In this document: positions 9,265-20,425 of the stretch, piece after piece
Position numbering within the stretch: the stretch's first letter is position 1
Layout: each line of letters starts with the position of its first letter
Assembly: GCA_029261855.1 (NCBI GenBank)
Contig: JAJDAN010000031.1
Span: 1 to 64,000 of the forward strand
DNA: 64,000 nt
From: Deltaproteobacteria bacterium
Lineage (GTDB): Bacteria > Myxococcota_A > UBA9160 > UBA4427
Reading direction: 5' to 3'
Notes under the pieces: model-generated
Seen by the model: only the letters and a program-made list of their open reading frames with translations
Told to the model about the DNA's origin: nothing
The model's database searches: none
Position numbers and translations under genes: made by a program

Positions 9265-11415
9265 TCAGTTGGCAGGCAGCCCGGCCAGGTACTGCTGGAT
9301 GTCGCGGGCCTCGTCTTCGGACAGCCACTGGCCGAAGCCCGGCATCGACGTACCCGCGAGACCGTTGATCACGACGGGCACGAAGGCGTCCCCCAACACG
9401 CGGGCACTCGCTCGCAGGTCCGGATTGACGCCAGCCGCGACCCCGTTCGCTCCGTGACAACGCCAGCACCAGTTGTGATAGAGGTCAGCCGAACGCGCGA
9501 GGGCCGGATCGCGATCGCCGAGCAGGGATTCCACCTGCCTCGGTGTGACGCTTTCGCTGACCAGCTTCCACGCGAGCACGCGGCCGTTCGATTCGACGCC
9601 GGCGGCAGCCGCAGCGTCGCCCCCGACCTGGGCAAAGGCACCGCCCCAGCCCGCCACGACGGAGACGTACTGCACCCCGTCGACGCGGTAGCTGATGGGC
9701 GCCGCGATGATGCCGGTACCCGCCGAGTGGCTCTGCCACAACAGCTGGCCGTCGTCCGCACGCAGGGCCAGGAAGCGGCCGTCCGCCGTCCCCTGAAAGA
9801 CGAGATTGCCCGCGGTGGTGAGCGTGCCGCCGTTCCACGGAAGGCCGTGGGGATGTCGCCAGGCCTCCTTCTGGGCAATCGGGTCCCAGGCCAGCAGGTG
9901 ACCCGCCACCGCCTCGCGCTGGAACAAGGTGCCGACCGTCGAATCCGTGCCCAGGTTGAACTCGCCTGGACGTGGCTCGTAGAGCGGGTCGCGCCGGTAG
10001 GGACCCGCCATCGCCTGGGCGGGGATGTAGACGAGGCCGGTCACCGGATTGAACGACATGGGGTGCCAGTTGTGGCCACCGAGGTACATCGGCGCGACGA
10101 GCGCGAGGCCGTTCTCGTAGTCCGCACTGCGCGATCGGATGGGGCGACCGGTCTTCGGGTCCACGCCCTTGGCCCAGGTCACGGGCACGTAGGGTTCGGC
10201 GGAGATGAACGCGCCCGTCTCCCGGTCCAGCATGTAGAAGAAGCCGTTCTTCGGAGCCTGCATGATCACCTTGCGCAACACCCCATCGATGGGCAGGTCG
10301 GCGAGGATCATGTGCTGGGTGGCGGTGAAGTCCCAGTTGTCGGCGGGGGTCGTCTGGTAGTGCCACTCGATCTCGCCGGTGTCCGGGTCGAGGGCGAGGA
10401 TCGAGGACAGGAAGAGGTTGTCACCGCCGCCGGGGCTGCGCAGCTCGGCGCGCCACGGCGACCCGTTGCCCGTACCGACGTACAGCATGCGGAGCTTCGG
10501 GTCGTAGGCCATGGAATCCCACGCCGTACCGCCACCCCCCAGCTTCCAGTACTCGCCGTTCCAGGTCTTCGCCGCGTCTGCCATCGCCTGGGACTCGAAG
10601 GGCTGGCTGGGGTCGCCGGGCACCGTGTAGGTGCGCCAGAGCATGTCGCCCGTCTCGGCGTCGTATGCCGAGACATAGCCGCGCACTCCGAACTCGGCGC
10701 CGCCGTTTCCAATGATCACCCTGCCCTCGTACACCCGCGGCGCACCCGTGATCGTGTACGGCTGGCTGGGGTCGACGGTCAGCGTTTCCCACTTCTTCTC
10801 GCCGGTCGCGGCGTCGATGGCGATCAGGCGGCCGTCGAGAGCACCGAGGAACAGGCTGTCCCCGTGGATCGCGACGCCGCGATTCACGACGTCGCAGCAG
10901 GTCTTGCGCCCGACCTCCTGTGAGACCTGCGGATCGTACTTCCAGATCAGCTCGCCGGTCGCAGCGTCGAGAGCGAAGACCACGCTCCACGATCCGGTGG
11001 TGAAGAGCACGCCGTCCACCACCAGCGATGTCGCCTCGTGTCCCCGGCGCAGCCCCGTGTCGAAGGCCCAGGCCAGTCGCAGCCGATCGACGTTCTTGGC
11101 GTGGACCTGTGTGAGCGGCGAGAAGCGCTGCTCGGACCAGGTCCGACCGTGAGTCAGCCAGTTGTCCGGATCCGCCGCGGCGGTGCTCAGCCGGGTATCG
11201 TCGACCGACACGCGAACGCGTCGCTTGCGGACCCGGGGCGTGGCGGGCTCGGCCGACGGCGGCGCCACGGGCCCCGGCTGCACCGCGGGTGCCGAGGACT
11301 CGACGGCCAGCGTCGCGTCCTCGTCCCCACCGCAAGCGACCCAACCCAGCGGCGCCAGCAGCGTCAGCAGGATTCCCCGGACCAGCGTGTCCCGGAGAAG
11401 CCCGGTACGGATCAC
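9265..11415 (-). CDS. PQQ-dependent alcohol dehydrogenase with C-terminal cytochrome c (quinohemoprotein)
   Basis: A 716-residue periplasmic quinohemoprotein that oxidises an alcohol or related compound and passes electrons from PQQ to its own heme. It starts at GTG 11415, overlapping the upstream stop as GTGA, with a lipoprotein-like leader ending GWVAC (the Trp at -3 is atypical). An eight-bladed propeller follows, with tryptophan-docking blade repeats such as LDPDTGEIEWHY. It has a vicinal Cys-Cys near residue 174 (KTCCDV), TPADNWDF, and GGHNWHPMSFNP, all characteristic of the family. The last 80 residues hold one heme site CWRCH near 650 and an axial Met in TSMPGFG. It is the last gene of a three-gene operon with two other c-type cytochromes. 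No PQQ biosynthesis gene is visible. Confidence 0.88.
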   Translation of the reverse strand: MIRTGLLRDTLVRGILLTLLAPLGWVACGGDEDATLAVESSAPAVQPGPVAPPSAEPATPRVRKRRVRVSVDDTRLSTAAADPDNWLTHGRTWSEQRFSPLTQVHAKNVDRLRLAWAFDTGLRRGHEATSLVVDGVLFTTGSWSVVFALDAATGELIWKYDPQVSQEVGRKTCCDVVNRGVAIHGDSLFLGALDGRLIAIDAATGEKKWETLTVDPSQPYTITGAPRVYEGRVIIGNGGAEFGVRGYVSAYDAETGDMLWRTYTVPGDPSQPFESQAMADAAKTWNGEYWKLGGGGTAWDSMAYDPKLRMLYVGTGNGSPWRAELRSPGGGDNLFLSSILALDPDTGEIEWHYQTTPADNWDFTATQHMILADLPIDGVLRKVIMQAPKNGFFYMLDRETGAFISAEPYVPVTWAKGVDPKTGRPIRSRSADYENGLALVAPMYLGGHNWHPMSFNPVTGLVYIPAQAMAGPYRRDPLYEPRPGEFNLGTDSTVGTLFQREAVAGHLLAWDPIAQKEAWRHPHGLPWNGGTLTTAGNLVFQGTADGRFLALRADDGQLLWQSHSAGTGIIAAPISYRVDGVQYVSVVAGWGGAFAQVGGDAAAAAGVESNGRVLAWKLVSESVTPRQVESLLGDRDPALARSADLYHNWCWRCHGANGVAAGVNPDLRASARVLGDAFVPVVINGLAGTSMPGFGQWLSEDEARDIQQYLAGLPAN

Positions 11416-12218
11416 TTGACGCTGATCACGATCGGGGCAGTGAACCTCACGCGGCCCGACTTGCCGCCGTAGCCACCCAGGGGCTGCTTTCCGTAGACCG
11501 GGTGCTCGGTCGAGCCGAGCTTCGTCGCCTTCTCGGTACCGTAGAGATAGGCGCCAACCAGCGGATAGTCGCCGACGCGGTCCGGCGCCTGCAGGGTGTA
11601 GATGACCTTCGACTTGGACCACCTGCCGGCGACTGCGTCCGACGCAACGCCGGTGATGTTCACGTAGGTGATCTTGCGGCCCATGCGCGCGGGACGCCGG
11701 TCGAGCCATTCCGTCTGGGGCTTGCCGTCGGGACCGATCACCGTCGGCGGGCCCACCACGCTCCAGCCCGTGGACGACGCGGGGCGTGCGTACCAGCGAT
11801 GGGCGCGGTCGACGAGACCGACTGCCACCACGGGCCCGGCTCCGCCCGTCACGATGACCGTCACATTGAAAGTTTCACCGGGCTTGACCTGGGGCGGGAA
11901 ATCGACGAGCTCGATCTTGGAGTTGAGGTCGACGGCCTGGAGCTGCTGCGCGAGCGCCGCCCGGTCGGCTTCCGAGAGCTTGTCATAGGGCTGCTGTCCC
12001 TGGACGATCGAGGCGAGATGCTTGTTCGCCGCGAGCTCCTTCTCCGCACGCGGCCCCGCGCCTTCGAGCGCCTCGACGGTCACCGACGAGTGACAGGCAG
12101 CGCAGAAAGGCGCGACGTCCGTCTGGAAGTCCGGCGTGCCGCCGGGGTATGCGTTCACTGCGGCGGGTGCCGCCACCATCGTTGCGACGGCGATCCATGC
12201 CAAGCCGCGTCGTGTCAT
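11412..12218 (-). CDS. Exported monoheme protein with Ig-like domain
   Basis: A 268-residue protein with a signal peptide ending VNAYPGG and a single heme motif CAACH near residue 40, in an N-terminal segment that looks like a small cytochrome (DVAPFCAACHSS). The rest is beta-rich: VKPGETFNVTVIVTGG, then a WYARPASSTGWSV region and a C-terminal strand series ending IVISVK. It does not match a named enzyme I know. Placed between the pentaheme membrane cytochrome and the quinoprotein, with the downstream start overlapping its stop, it probably relays electrons or docks one of the partners. The role is inferred from position only. Confidence 0.7.
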   Translation of the reverse strand: MTRRGLAWIAVATMVAAPAAVNAYPGGTPDFQTDVAPFCAACHSSVTVEALEGAGPRAEKELAANKHLASIVQGQQPYDKLSEADRAALAQQLQAVDLNSKIELVDFPPQVKPGETFNVTVIVTGGAGPVVAVGLVDRAHRWYARPASSTGWSVVGPPTVIGPDGKPQTEWLDRRPARMGRKITYVNITGVASDAVAGRWSKSKVIYTLQAPDRVGDYPLVGAYLYGTEKATKLGSTEHPVYGKQPLGGYGGKSGRVRFTAPIVISVK

Positions 12219-12278
12219 GCTTCCCTCCTGGTTCCAGCTCTACCGGTGCGAGTTGCCGGTAGGAGTCCATCGGTACGG

Positions 12279-12905
12279 TCACTCGAATTCCGTGTGGCAC
12301 TGCGCACAACGTCCCCTCACGTGCGCCGGCTGCAGATAGTACAGCTCTTCGAGGCCACCGGGCGCGTGGGACAGGTGGCATTCCACGCACGACATCCCGA
12401 GCGCCACGTTGTGGACCGGCAGCGCGTGGAAGGGAGGCGACGGCTCCGCCGCACCCGCCTCCGCCTCGCTGAAGCCCGCGTGGCACTGGCGACAGTCCTC
12501 GTCGAGCAGCGGCCACGCCATCTCCGTGGGCTCTTTGAAGTGTCCGACCAGCCACCAGAATCCGTCCTTGGCGGCTAGCACCTTGGTGCGCGCCTTGCCC
12601 ACGAAGCCCACGCCTCCGTGGCAGTCGATGCAGCGAAAGGCAGACGCCGGGCCCGGCCGGCTCGGATGTGTCGAAGCGGCATGCAGCGCCGCCAGGCTGG
12701 CGGTCGGGCGTGCGTCGAAATCCCGCCGGATGTCCTCGTGCAGCGGGACACCCGGCTCCAGGTGGCAGGCATTGCAGAAGTCGTTGTCCTGCTCGAGGTG
12801 GTCGCTACCGAACCAGCCCACGGGCGCGGCGACGCATCCAGCCATCGCTGCAAGGACGATCCACCGCGTTCGCCGTGCCACTCTCACGCGGCGCGAGTCT
12901 CGCAT
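12279..12905 (-). CDS. Membrane-anchored pentaheme cytochrome c (NapC/NirT-like)
   Basis: A 208-residue protein with one N-terminal membrane anchor (TRWIVLAAMAGCVAAPVGWF) and five CXXCH heme sites: CNACH, CIDCH, CRQCH, CVECH and CAQCH. This resembles NapC/NirT/NrfH quinol-linked cytochromes, which have four or five hemes and move electrons between the quinone pool and periplasmic proteins. I use ATG 12905, which has GAGGG just upstream and leads straight into the basic, then hydrophobic, anchor. First gene of the cytochrome-quinoprotein operon; 60 bases separate it from the next gene. Divergent from the flavin oxidoreductase at 12967, so the 61-base gap must hold both promoters. Confidence 0.8.
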   Translation of the reverse strand: MRDSRRVRVARRTRWIVLAAMAGCVAAPVGWFGSDHLEQDNDFCNACHLEPGVPLHEDIRRDFDARPTASLAALHAASTHPSRPGPASAFRCIDCHGGVGFVGKARTKVLAAKDGFWWLVGHFKEPTEMAWPLLDEDCRQCHAGFSEAEAGAAEPSPPFHALPVHNVALGMSCVECHLSHAPGGLEELYYLQPAHVRGRCAQCHTEFE

Positions 12906-12966
12906 ATCCCTCGGCGGCCGCCGAGACACGGTGATAAGCTGCCGCGAACGCAACCGAGGAGAGAGC

Positions 12967-13848
12967 ATGAGCACCGAAATCGGTCGACTCGGAGTCTGGT
13001 GCTGGCTCGACGCCTACACGGCGCCGGAGGCAGCGGCCTTCGCCCGCCAGATCGAAGCCTGGGGCTACTCCGCGCTCTGGATTCCCGAAGCGGTCGGCCG
13101 CGATCCCTTCTCCTTCATCTCGTACCTGAGCGCCGAGACCGAGAAGCTGGTACTCGCCACCGGCATCGCGAACATCTACGCCCGAGACGCGATGACCTTG
13201 AAGGCCATCCACAAGACGATCTCGGAGCTGGCCCCCGGCCGCTTCGTGATGGGGCTCGGCGTCTCCCACGAGCACCTCGTCTCGAAGGTCCGCGGCCACG
13301 ACTACAAGAAGCCGCTGACGACCATGCGCAACCACCTCGACGCACTCGACAGCGCCCTCTACATGGGCGCCAACCCCAAGGAAGACGCACCGATCGTGCT
13401 CGCCGCCCTGCGCGACCGGATGCTCGGGCTGGCGGCCGAGCGGACCCACGGCGCTCACCCCTACTTCGTGCCGCCCGAGCACACCGCGCACGCCCGGGAA
13501 GTCATGGGTCCCGACGCCTGGCTGTGCCCGGAGCAGATGGTGCTGCGCGAGACCGACCCCACCAAGGCGCGCCAGGTCGCGCGAGCGAACATGCAGGTCT
13601 ACGTCGGCCTCCCCAACTACCAGAACAACCTGCGCCAGTTCGGGTACGGCGACGCCGACTTCGCCGACGGCGGCAGCGACAGGCTGGTCGACGCGATCGT
13701 CGCCTGGGGCGACGAGCAGGCCATCGCCAGCCGCATCCAGGCACACCGCGACGCCGGAGCCAACCACGTCTGCATCCAACCGTTCAAAGCCGACGGAACC
13801 CCAGGCCCCGACCTCAACCTCCTCGAAGCCCTCGCCCCTACCCCCTAG
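12967..13848 (+). CDS. LLM-class F420-dependent oxidoreductase
   Basis: A 293-residue luciferase-like monooxygenase-fold protein. The start GRLGVWCW, the EAWGYSALWIPEA strand, the VLATGIANIY segment and RFVMGLGVSH match the TIGR03620-type probable F420-dependent oxidoreductases known from mycobacteria and uncultured lineages. The cofactor is presumed F420 or FMN; no F420 synthesis gene is in the window. ATG 12967 follows GAGGAGAG. It is followed by a 270-base gap with a large inverted repeat rather than by a partner gene, so its substrate stays open. Confidence 0.82.
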   Translation: MSTEIGRLGVWCWLDAYTAPEAAAFARQIEAWGYSALWIPEAVGRDPFSFISYLSAETEKLVLATGIANIYARDAMTLKAIHKTISELAPGRFVMGLGVSHEHLVSKVRGHDYKKPLTTMRNHLDALDSALYMGANPKEDAPIVLAALRDRMLGLAAERTHGAHPYFVPPEHTAHAREVMGPDAWLCPEQMVLRETDPTKARQVARANMQVYVGLPNYQNNLRQFGYGDADFADGGSDRLVDAIVAWGDEQAIASRIQAHRDAGANHVCIQPFKADGTPGPDLNLLEALAPTP

Positions 13849-13920
13849 CCCACCGGGTTCCCGCCCAACGCCCCGACGACAGGGCCCGCGCTCGACGATC
13901 TTCCGGCACCGCAGTCACGC

Positions 13921-14028
13921 GGGTCGTGGAGTGGGCAGGGCCTGCGACGACGTATGGCATGACGAAGACCCGGCAAAGGGAAAACAGCGCCGCCCAGGGA
14001 GGAGCAGGCCCTGCCGGCTCCACGACCC
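13921..14028. repeat. Long inverted repeat, 25-base arms
   Basis: The arms at 13921-13945 and 14004-14028 match at 23 of 25 positions when one is reverse-complemented (GGGTCGTGGAG, two mismatches, GGCAGGGCCTGC). They enclose 58 bases. The element lies between two rightward genes. It could be a strong hairpin terminator for the flavin oxidoreductase or a small mobile inverted-repeat element; there is no T-tract. Confidence 0.75.
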
Positions 14029-14119
14029 CTGACGACACCGGCTGTCCCGGCAGTTCTCTCTGAAGGAACGCAGTCCCAGCGAGAGCAAGACGAGGGACCA
14101 CCGGGTAATCTCTTTCTCC

Positions 14120-15346
14120 ATGGCCCTCATCAACGAAAACTACCGGAAGCTCCAAGCTGGCTATCTGTTCCCCGAGATCGGGCGGCGCGTGCGCGCCTTC
14201 ACGGCAGAGAACGCCGGCGCCAATGTGATCCGCCTGGGAATCGGCGACGTCACCCTGCCCCTCGTGCCTGCAGTGGTCCAGGCCATGCACGACGCGGTCG
14301 ACGATCAGGCGAAGAAGGCCTTCGGGTACGGGCCGGAGCGTGGCTACGACTTCCTCGTCGAGGCGATCCGACAGGGAGATTTCGCCCCGCGAGGGGTCGA
14401 CATCGCAGCCGACGAGATCTTCGTTTCCGATGGCAGCAAGCAGGACAGCGGAAACATCCAGGAAGTGTTCGGCACCGATTGCAGCGTGTTGGTGACCGAC
14501 CCGAGCTATCCCGTCTACGTCGACACGAATGTGATGGCCGGGCGCACGGGCAACTGCGACGAGCGGGGCATGTACGCCGGGATCCACTACCTCGCGGCCA
14601 CCGAAGCCAACGGCTTCATGCCCGAGCCGCCGGCCGAGCGGGTCGACCTCGCCTATCTCTGTTCACCCAACAACCCGACCGGTGCGGTGGCGACCCGGGC
14701 AAACCTCAGCGCGTGGGTCGCCTGGGCACGCGCCAACGACGCGATCCTGCTCTTCGACGCGGCCTACGACGCCTTCATCCAGGACCCCGCCCTGCCCCGG
14801 TCGATCTACGAGATCGAGGGTGCCAAGGAGTGCGCCATCGAGATGCGCAGCTTCTCGAAGCGTGCGGGCTTCACGGGGGTCCGCTGCGCCTACACCGTCA
14901 TCCCGAAGGCGCTGCACGGCCGAACGAAGCAGGGGGAGAAGGTCTCCATCAACGACCTGTGGGCACGGCGACAAGGCACCAAGTTCAACGAGGTCCCCTA
15001 CGTCGTGCAGCGCGCCGCGGCCGCGGTCTTCTCCGCCGAGGGCGCGACCCAGACCGGCGAGCAGGTCGCCTACTACATGGAGAACGCCCGGCGGGTCCGG
15101 GACGGACTGGGCTCGGCCCACTTCACCGTCTTCGGAGGAGAGCACGCTCCCTACATCTGGCTGCGAACACCCGAGGGAGTCAGCTCCTGGGACTTCTTCG
15201 ACCAGCTCCTGCAGCGAACCCACGTCGTCGGCACCCCGGGCTCCGGCTTCGGACCGGCGGGGGAAGGCTACTTCCGGATCTCCGCCTTCAACTCCCACGA
15301 GAACGTCGACGAAGCGATCGAGAGAATCCGCAAGGCGTTCGCCTAG
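14120..15346 (+). CDS. dapL: LL-diaminopimelate aminotransferase
   Basis: A 408-residue PLP enzyme of the DapL type, converting tetrahydrodipicolinate to LL-diaminopimelate in one step for lysine and peptidoglycan synthesis. Family marks are [16 protein letters not shown] at the start, [46 protein letters not shown], and the PLP lysine in [12 protein letters not shown] near 248. Length matches DapL (about 410). It is first in a run with the exported FkbM-like gene (two bases later) and the hybrid kinase. DapL occurs in plants, Chlamydia, cyanobacteria and some deltaproteobacterial groups and replaces the DapD/C/E route. Confidence 0.95.
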   Translation: MALINENYRKLQAGYLFPEIGRRVRAFTAENAGANVIRLGIGDVTLPLVPAVVQAMHDAVDDQAKKAFGYGPERGYDFLVEAIRQGDFAPRGVDIAADEIFVSDGSKQDSGNIQEVFGTDCSVLVTDPSYPVYVDTNVMAGRTGNCDERGMYAGIHYLAATEANGFMPEPPAERVDLAYLCSPNNPTGAVATRANLSAWVAWARANDAILLFDAAYDAFIQDPALPRSIYEIEGAKECAIEMRSFSKRAGFTGVRCAYTVIPKALHGRTKQGEKVSINDLWARRQGTKFNEVPYVVQRAAAAVFSAEGATQTGEQVAYYMENARRVRDGLGSAHFTVFGGEHAPYIWLRTPEGVSSWDFFDQLLQRTHVVGTPGSGFGPAGEGYFRISAFNSHENVDEAIERIRKAFA

Positions 15347-15348
15347 CA

Positions 15349-16206
15349 ATGAGACGTCATCGATCCGGTTCGCTGATCGGGGTGCTCGCGTCCCTGTTGC
15401 TGTCCCTGCAGGCGGGGGCCGTCCGGGCGGCCGATCCCGCTCCGGGCCCCGTCGATCTCCGCGCGGCCGAACGGAAGGTCTTCTCCCAGTTCGGTGAGGA
15501 CGGTGTGCTCGAGAAGATCTTCGAAATCATCGAGCCGACAGAGCGGTACTGCGTCGAGTTCGGCGCTCACAACGGCGTCACGAACAGCAACGTCCGGAAT
15601 CTGATCGTGAACCACGGCTGGAGCAGCTTCCAGATCGAGGGCGACGAGAAGAAGGCGGCGAAGCTCGCGAAGAACTACGCCGACTATCCCAAGGTCAAGA
15701 CCATGCAGGCCTGGGTCTGGCCCGGCAACGTCGAGATCCTGTTCGAGGAGGCCGGCGTTCCGCACGACCTCGACCTGCTCGTCATCGACATCGACAGCAA
15801 CGACTACTACGTCTGGCGAGCGATCCACGACTTCCGACCGAAGGTCGTGATCATCGAGGCCAACTGGTTCTACCCGCCGCCCGAGCTCATGGTCATCGAC
15901 TACCACCCGATGAACTACTGGGACGGCAGTCAGTACATGGGCGCCAGCCCACAGTCGCTGTACAAGCTCGCCAAGAAGAAGGGCTATGAGCTCGTCTACC
16001 ACATGTCCTGGGGACCCAACCTCTTCTTCGTGGACGCGAAGTACTACGACCGCTTCGGCATCGAAGACAACTCGCCCGCCACCTTGATGAGCCCGACCGT
16101 TCGCAAGATCGTCGAAGACCAGGGCGGCGCCAAGCCGAAGCTCGGCAAGCCCTACCTCGTCTGGGACGAGATCCGCATCGAGAAGAAGATCATCCGCGAT
16201 CGATAG
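15349..16206 (+). CDS. Exported FkbM-like methyltransferase-fold protein
   Basis: A 285-residue protein with a clear cleavable signal peptide (LIGVLASLLLSLQAG, then VRAADPA) ahead of an FkbM/Methyltransf_21-like domain: KVFSQFGEDGVLEKIF, CVEFGAHNGVTNSNVRNLI, WSSFQIEGDE and LLVIDIDSNDYYVW. FkbM proteins are normally cytosolic SAM-dependent O-methyltransferases; SAM is not expected in the periplasm. Either the fold has been reused outside the cell or the substrate and donor are unusual. It starts two bases after dapL and is probably co-transcribed, although no functional link is obvious. The nucleotide-binding glycine motif is only partly kept (EFGAHNG). Confidence 0.7.
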   Translation: MRRHRSGSLIGVLASLLLSLQAGAVRAADPAPGPVDLRAAERKVFSQFGEDGVLEKIFEIIEPTERYCVEFGAHNGVTNSNVRNLIVNHGWSSFQIEGDEKKAAKLAKNYADYPKVKTMQAWVWPGNVEILFEEAGVPHDLDLLVIDIDSNDYYVWRAIHDFRPKVVIIEANWFYPPPELMVIDYHPMNYWDGSQYMGASPQSLYKLAKKKGYELVYHMSWGPNLFFVDAKYYDRFGIEDNSPATLMSPTVRKIVEDQGGAKPKLGKPYLVWDEIRIEKKIIRDR

Positions 16207-16246
16207 CCCGTGGTGTATGCTCGCGCGAGCCGGTCCGGGGGTCTCG

Positions 16247-18265
<2,019 letters not shown>

Positions 18266-18283
18266 GCGTCTAGCTCGTCTGGA

Positions 18284-18895
18284 CTACGCGCGTCGGCGGC
18301 CCGCCGCCACGACCAGACCCAGACCGATCAGCAAGGCCGTCGAAGGCTCGGGCAGGCTGGCGGCCCGCACCAGGAAGTTGCCGGAGGTGGCGTCCAGGAG
18401 ATCGAAGTCCGCGGATGCCAGGCTGAGAACGGCGGCACCGGCCCCGAGCCCACTCGTGTGGTAGTTGGGGCGCGTCGTGAAACCCGGGCTTACGTTGTCC
18501 GCGAAGCCGCGGCCGGTGGCATTGATCGTGCCACAGAACTGCGTGCAGCCCACCAGGTCGAGTAGGAGAGTCGCCGCGGGGTTGTTCGCGGGGTTGTTCA
18601 TGTTGTCCACCGTCAGGAATCCCGCGGTGAGGAACAGAACCTGGACCTCTGCCTGTGTGGCGTGACGGAAACCGTCGCTGGTCACGAAGCTGGAGGCCTC
18701 GGCCCCGTTGTACGACATGCCGAGCGTGGCCGTCAGATCGAGCCACTCGAGCCCCGTTCCGGTGTCGAGCGTGATCAATCCATCGGCCGGGACCGCCAGG
18801 TCCCCCTCGACTAGCGCGGCTCCTGCCGTGCCACCGGCCAGCAGCAGGAACGCACCCACGAGACTCGCGATCAGCGCCTTGTCCATCTTCCGCAT
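18284..18895 (-). CDS. PEP-CTERM protein with WLDLT domain
   Basis: A 203-residue exported protein with a signal peptide (KALIASLVGAFLLLAGGTAGA). It has a domain opening with TGTGLEWLDLTATLG and HATQAEVQVLFLTAGF, a Cys pair region CTQFCGT, and a classic PEP-CTERM tail: LPEP, hydrophobic helix, then RRRA at the end. PEP-CTERM tails are recognised by exosortase (EpsH/XrtA), usually in organisms making exopolysaccharide. ATG 18895 follows GGAAGGGGAAG. It sits 40 bases downstream of the repeat protein on the same strand, likely as an operon. Its domain is shared with the protein at 23904 and with the middle of the large protein at 20516. Confidence 0.88.
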   Translation of the reverse strand: MRKMDKALIASLVGAFLLLAGGTAGAALVEGDLAVPADGLITLDTGTGLEWLDLTATLGMSYNGAEASSFVTSDGFRHATQAEVQVLFLTAGFLTVDNMNNPANNPAATLLLDLVGCTQFCGTINATGRGFADNVSPGFTTRPNYHTSGLGAGAAVLSLASADFDLLDATSGNFLVRAASLPEPSTALLIGLGLVVAAGRRRA

Positions 18896-18935
18896 CACAA
18901 CTTCCCCTTCCCAAGGGTTTCCAACGAAGCTCGCG

Positions 18936-19835
18936 TCAGGCGACCTGGATCTCACCGCCTACTCGCGTCAACGCACCTGCGCCGCTTCCGAACAGCGCGA
19001 GCCCCAAAATCAACACACCTGCCAATGAGAACGCGGGCAGTTGCACTGGGTCGAGACTCAGCGCATTGATGTCCGCAGTCGTTCCATCGAAGAGGCCGTC
19101 GCCGGCGAGGGCGACCGACGCGACTCCGGTCAACGGGTCGTAAAGGATCAGGTCGTGTTCCTCGAGGGTGAGCCCGCCCAGGCTGCCGCCCGAAAGCGCG
19201 ATCGACAGCAACAGGTCACCCGAGCGCAGGACGTGAACCGCGTCCACATCCTGCTGCGCCTGCGTCCCCGAAATCAGGTCCTGGTCGAAGACCAACGCCG
19301 CGGACTTCGACCCGGCGTCGTAGGCGACGAGGTCGCCCGGTCGCACCACCAGGCCGCCCAGGCTGGCAACGGTTGCCGTCGACAGCAGCAGCCGCCCGGC
19401 ATGCGGCCCCCTCGTGAGCCGGTGGATTGCGTCCACGCTGGTCGTCGGCTCGCTGAAGTCAGCCACGCTGAACGCGAGCACGTGGGCACCGTCGCTCGGG
19501 TCGTAGCGCACCACGTCCCCGCTGGAATAGGAGACGCCATCGATGAAGGCGGCGGTGGTCGTCGAGAAGAGCAGCTCGCCGTTCCCCATCACGTGAACCG
19601 CATCGATGTCCTCGACGCCGGGCCCGAAGACGAGCCCCTCATCGAGGATGACGGCACCGGTCTGGAGATCGAGCAGCGAGCCCGCACCGATGGGATTGCC
19701 GCCGAAGGAGAGCACATGGGGGACGACAGCGTCATCTCGAAACGAGACGACGGGCTCCGCGCCTGCGGACAGAGAGACCTGCAGCAGCGCGAGCGCCACC
19801 GCGGTCGAAAGCAGAAACCCGCCTGAAGTCATCAT
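18936..19835 (-). CDS. Exported DxDAxHVL-repeat protein with sorting-like C-terminus
   Basis: A 299-residue protein with a signal peptide (STAVALALLQVSLSAGAEP) and three clear copies, plus a partial first one and a terminal stub, of a repeat of about 55-60 residues: D-[IV]-D-A-[VI]-H, then LLLS, GGL, GDLV.YDP, and an LF-type end. Copies centre on EDIDAVHVM, SVDAIHRL and DVDAVHVL. The tail LPAFSLAGVLILGLALFG followed by an Arg resembles a degenerate sorting signal but lacks PEP. The same repeat flanks the phosphoesterase in the large protein at 20516. The periodic strands suggest a beta-propeller or solenoid, but I cannot assign a function. First gene of a leftward pair; M1 or M4-codon start cannot be separated. 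Confidence 0.72.
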   Translation of the reverse strand: MMTSGGFLLSTAVALALLQVSLSAGAEPVVSFRDDAVVPHVLSFGGNPIGAGSLLDLQTGAVILDEGLVFGPGVEDIDAVHVMGNGELLFSTTTAAFIDGVSYSSGDVVRYDPSDGAHVLAFSVADFSEPTTSVDAIHRLTRGPHAGRLLLSTATVASLGGLVVRPGDLVAYDAGSKSAALVFDQDLISGTQAQQDVDAVHVLRSGDLLLSIALSGGSLGGLTLEEHDLILYDPLTGVASVALAGDGLFDGTTADINALSLDPVQLPAFSLAGVLILGLALFGSGAGALTRVGGEIQVA

Positions 19836-20388
19836 TCCTTCCCAGGAGACCCTCGTAGTTCATATCACCCAGGGCTCCTGCATAACAATAGGAATCGCAT
19901 AACAAGAGAACCGACGGCTGGACCAACTAACACCCGAACCAGTCCCGGGAGCCACCCATCCAGGGGGTCCGCACGACCAAAACAGACGCATCTCAGTGTC
20001 ATAGTCCGACAAGGTCGGTCGCAACCGGAAGCCGCAAAGAGGCCAGAAAGAGCTCCGCCGCCGGCGGGACAACCCGAAAACTTCTTCGCAAAACCCCGGA
20101 GTTGACGCGTCAGGTCCGGCCGCAAGACGGCAGTCGGATCCGCCATTGCCGCAGCTGCGGCCCGAGTCCGCCGGACCCGGCATCCGGCCACACGATTCTC
20201 CAACCCGCCACTCGACGCCTCGCGACGCAACCCCATCACGACAAGGCGGGTCGCACCACGTCGACCAACCCCGTCGCCTAACGACACGATCGGCCGCATG
20301 CGGAACTGTACGCGCGAAACAACGACAAGACGGGCCGCACACGCAGTCCGCCACTCGGGGACGCATGCGCGTCAACTAACAACGACGA

Positions 20389-20410
20389 TGATTTTGAACT
20401 AACAAAATCA
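20389..20410. promoter_or_regulatory. Palindrome TGATTTTG-6-CAAAATCA
   Basis: Perfect 8-base arms with a 6-base centre in an AT-rich patch about 105 bases before the start of the large PEP-CTERM protein. Suited to a dimeric regulator; no identity can be given. Confidence 0.4.
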
Positions 20411-20425
20411 GACGGTCTCTGTTAA

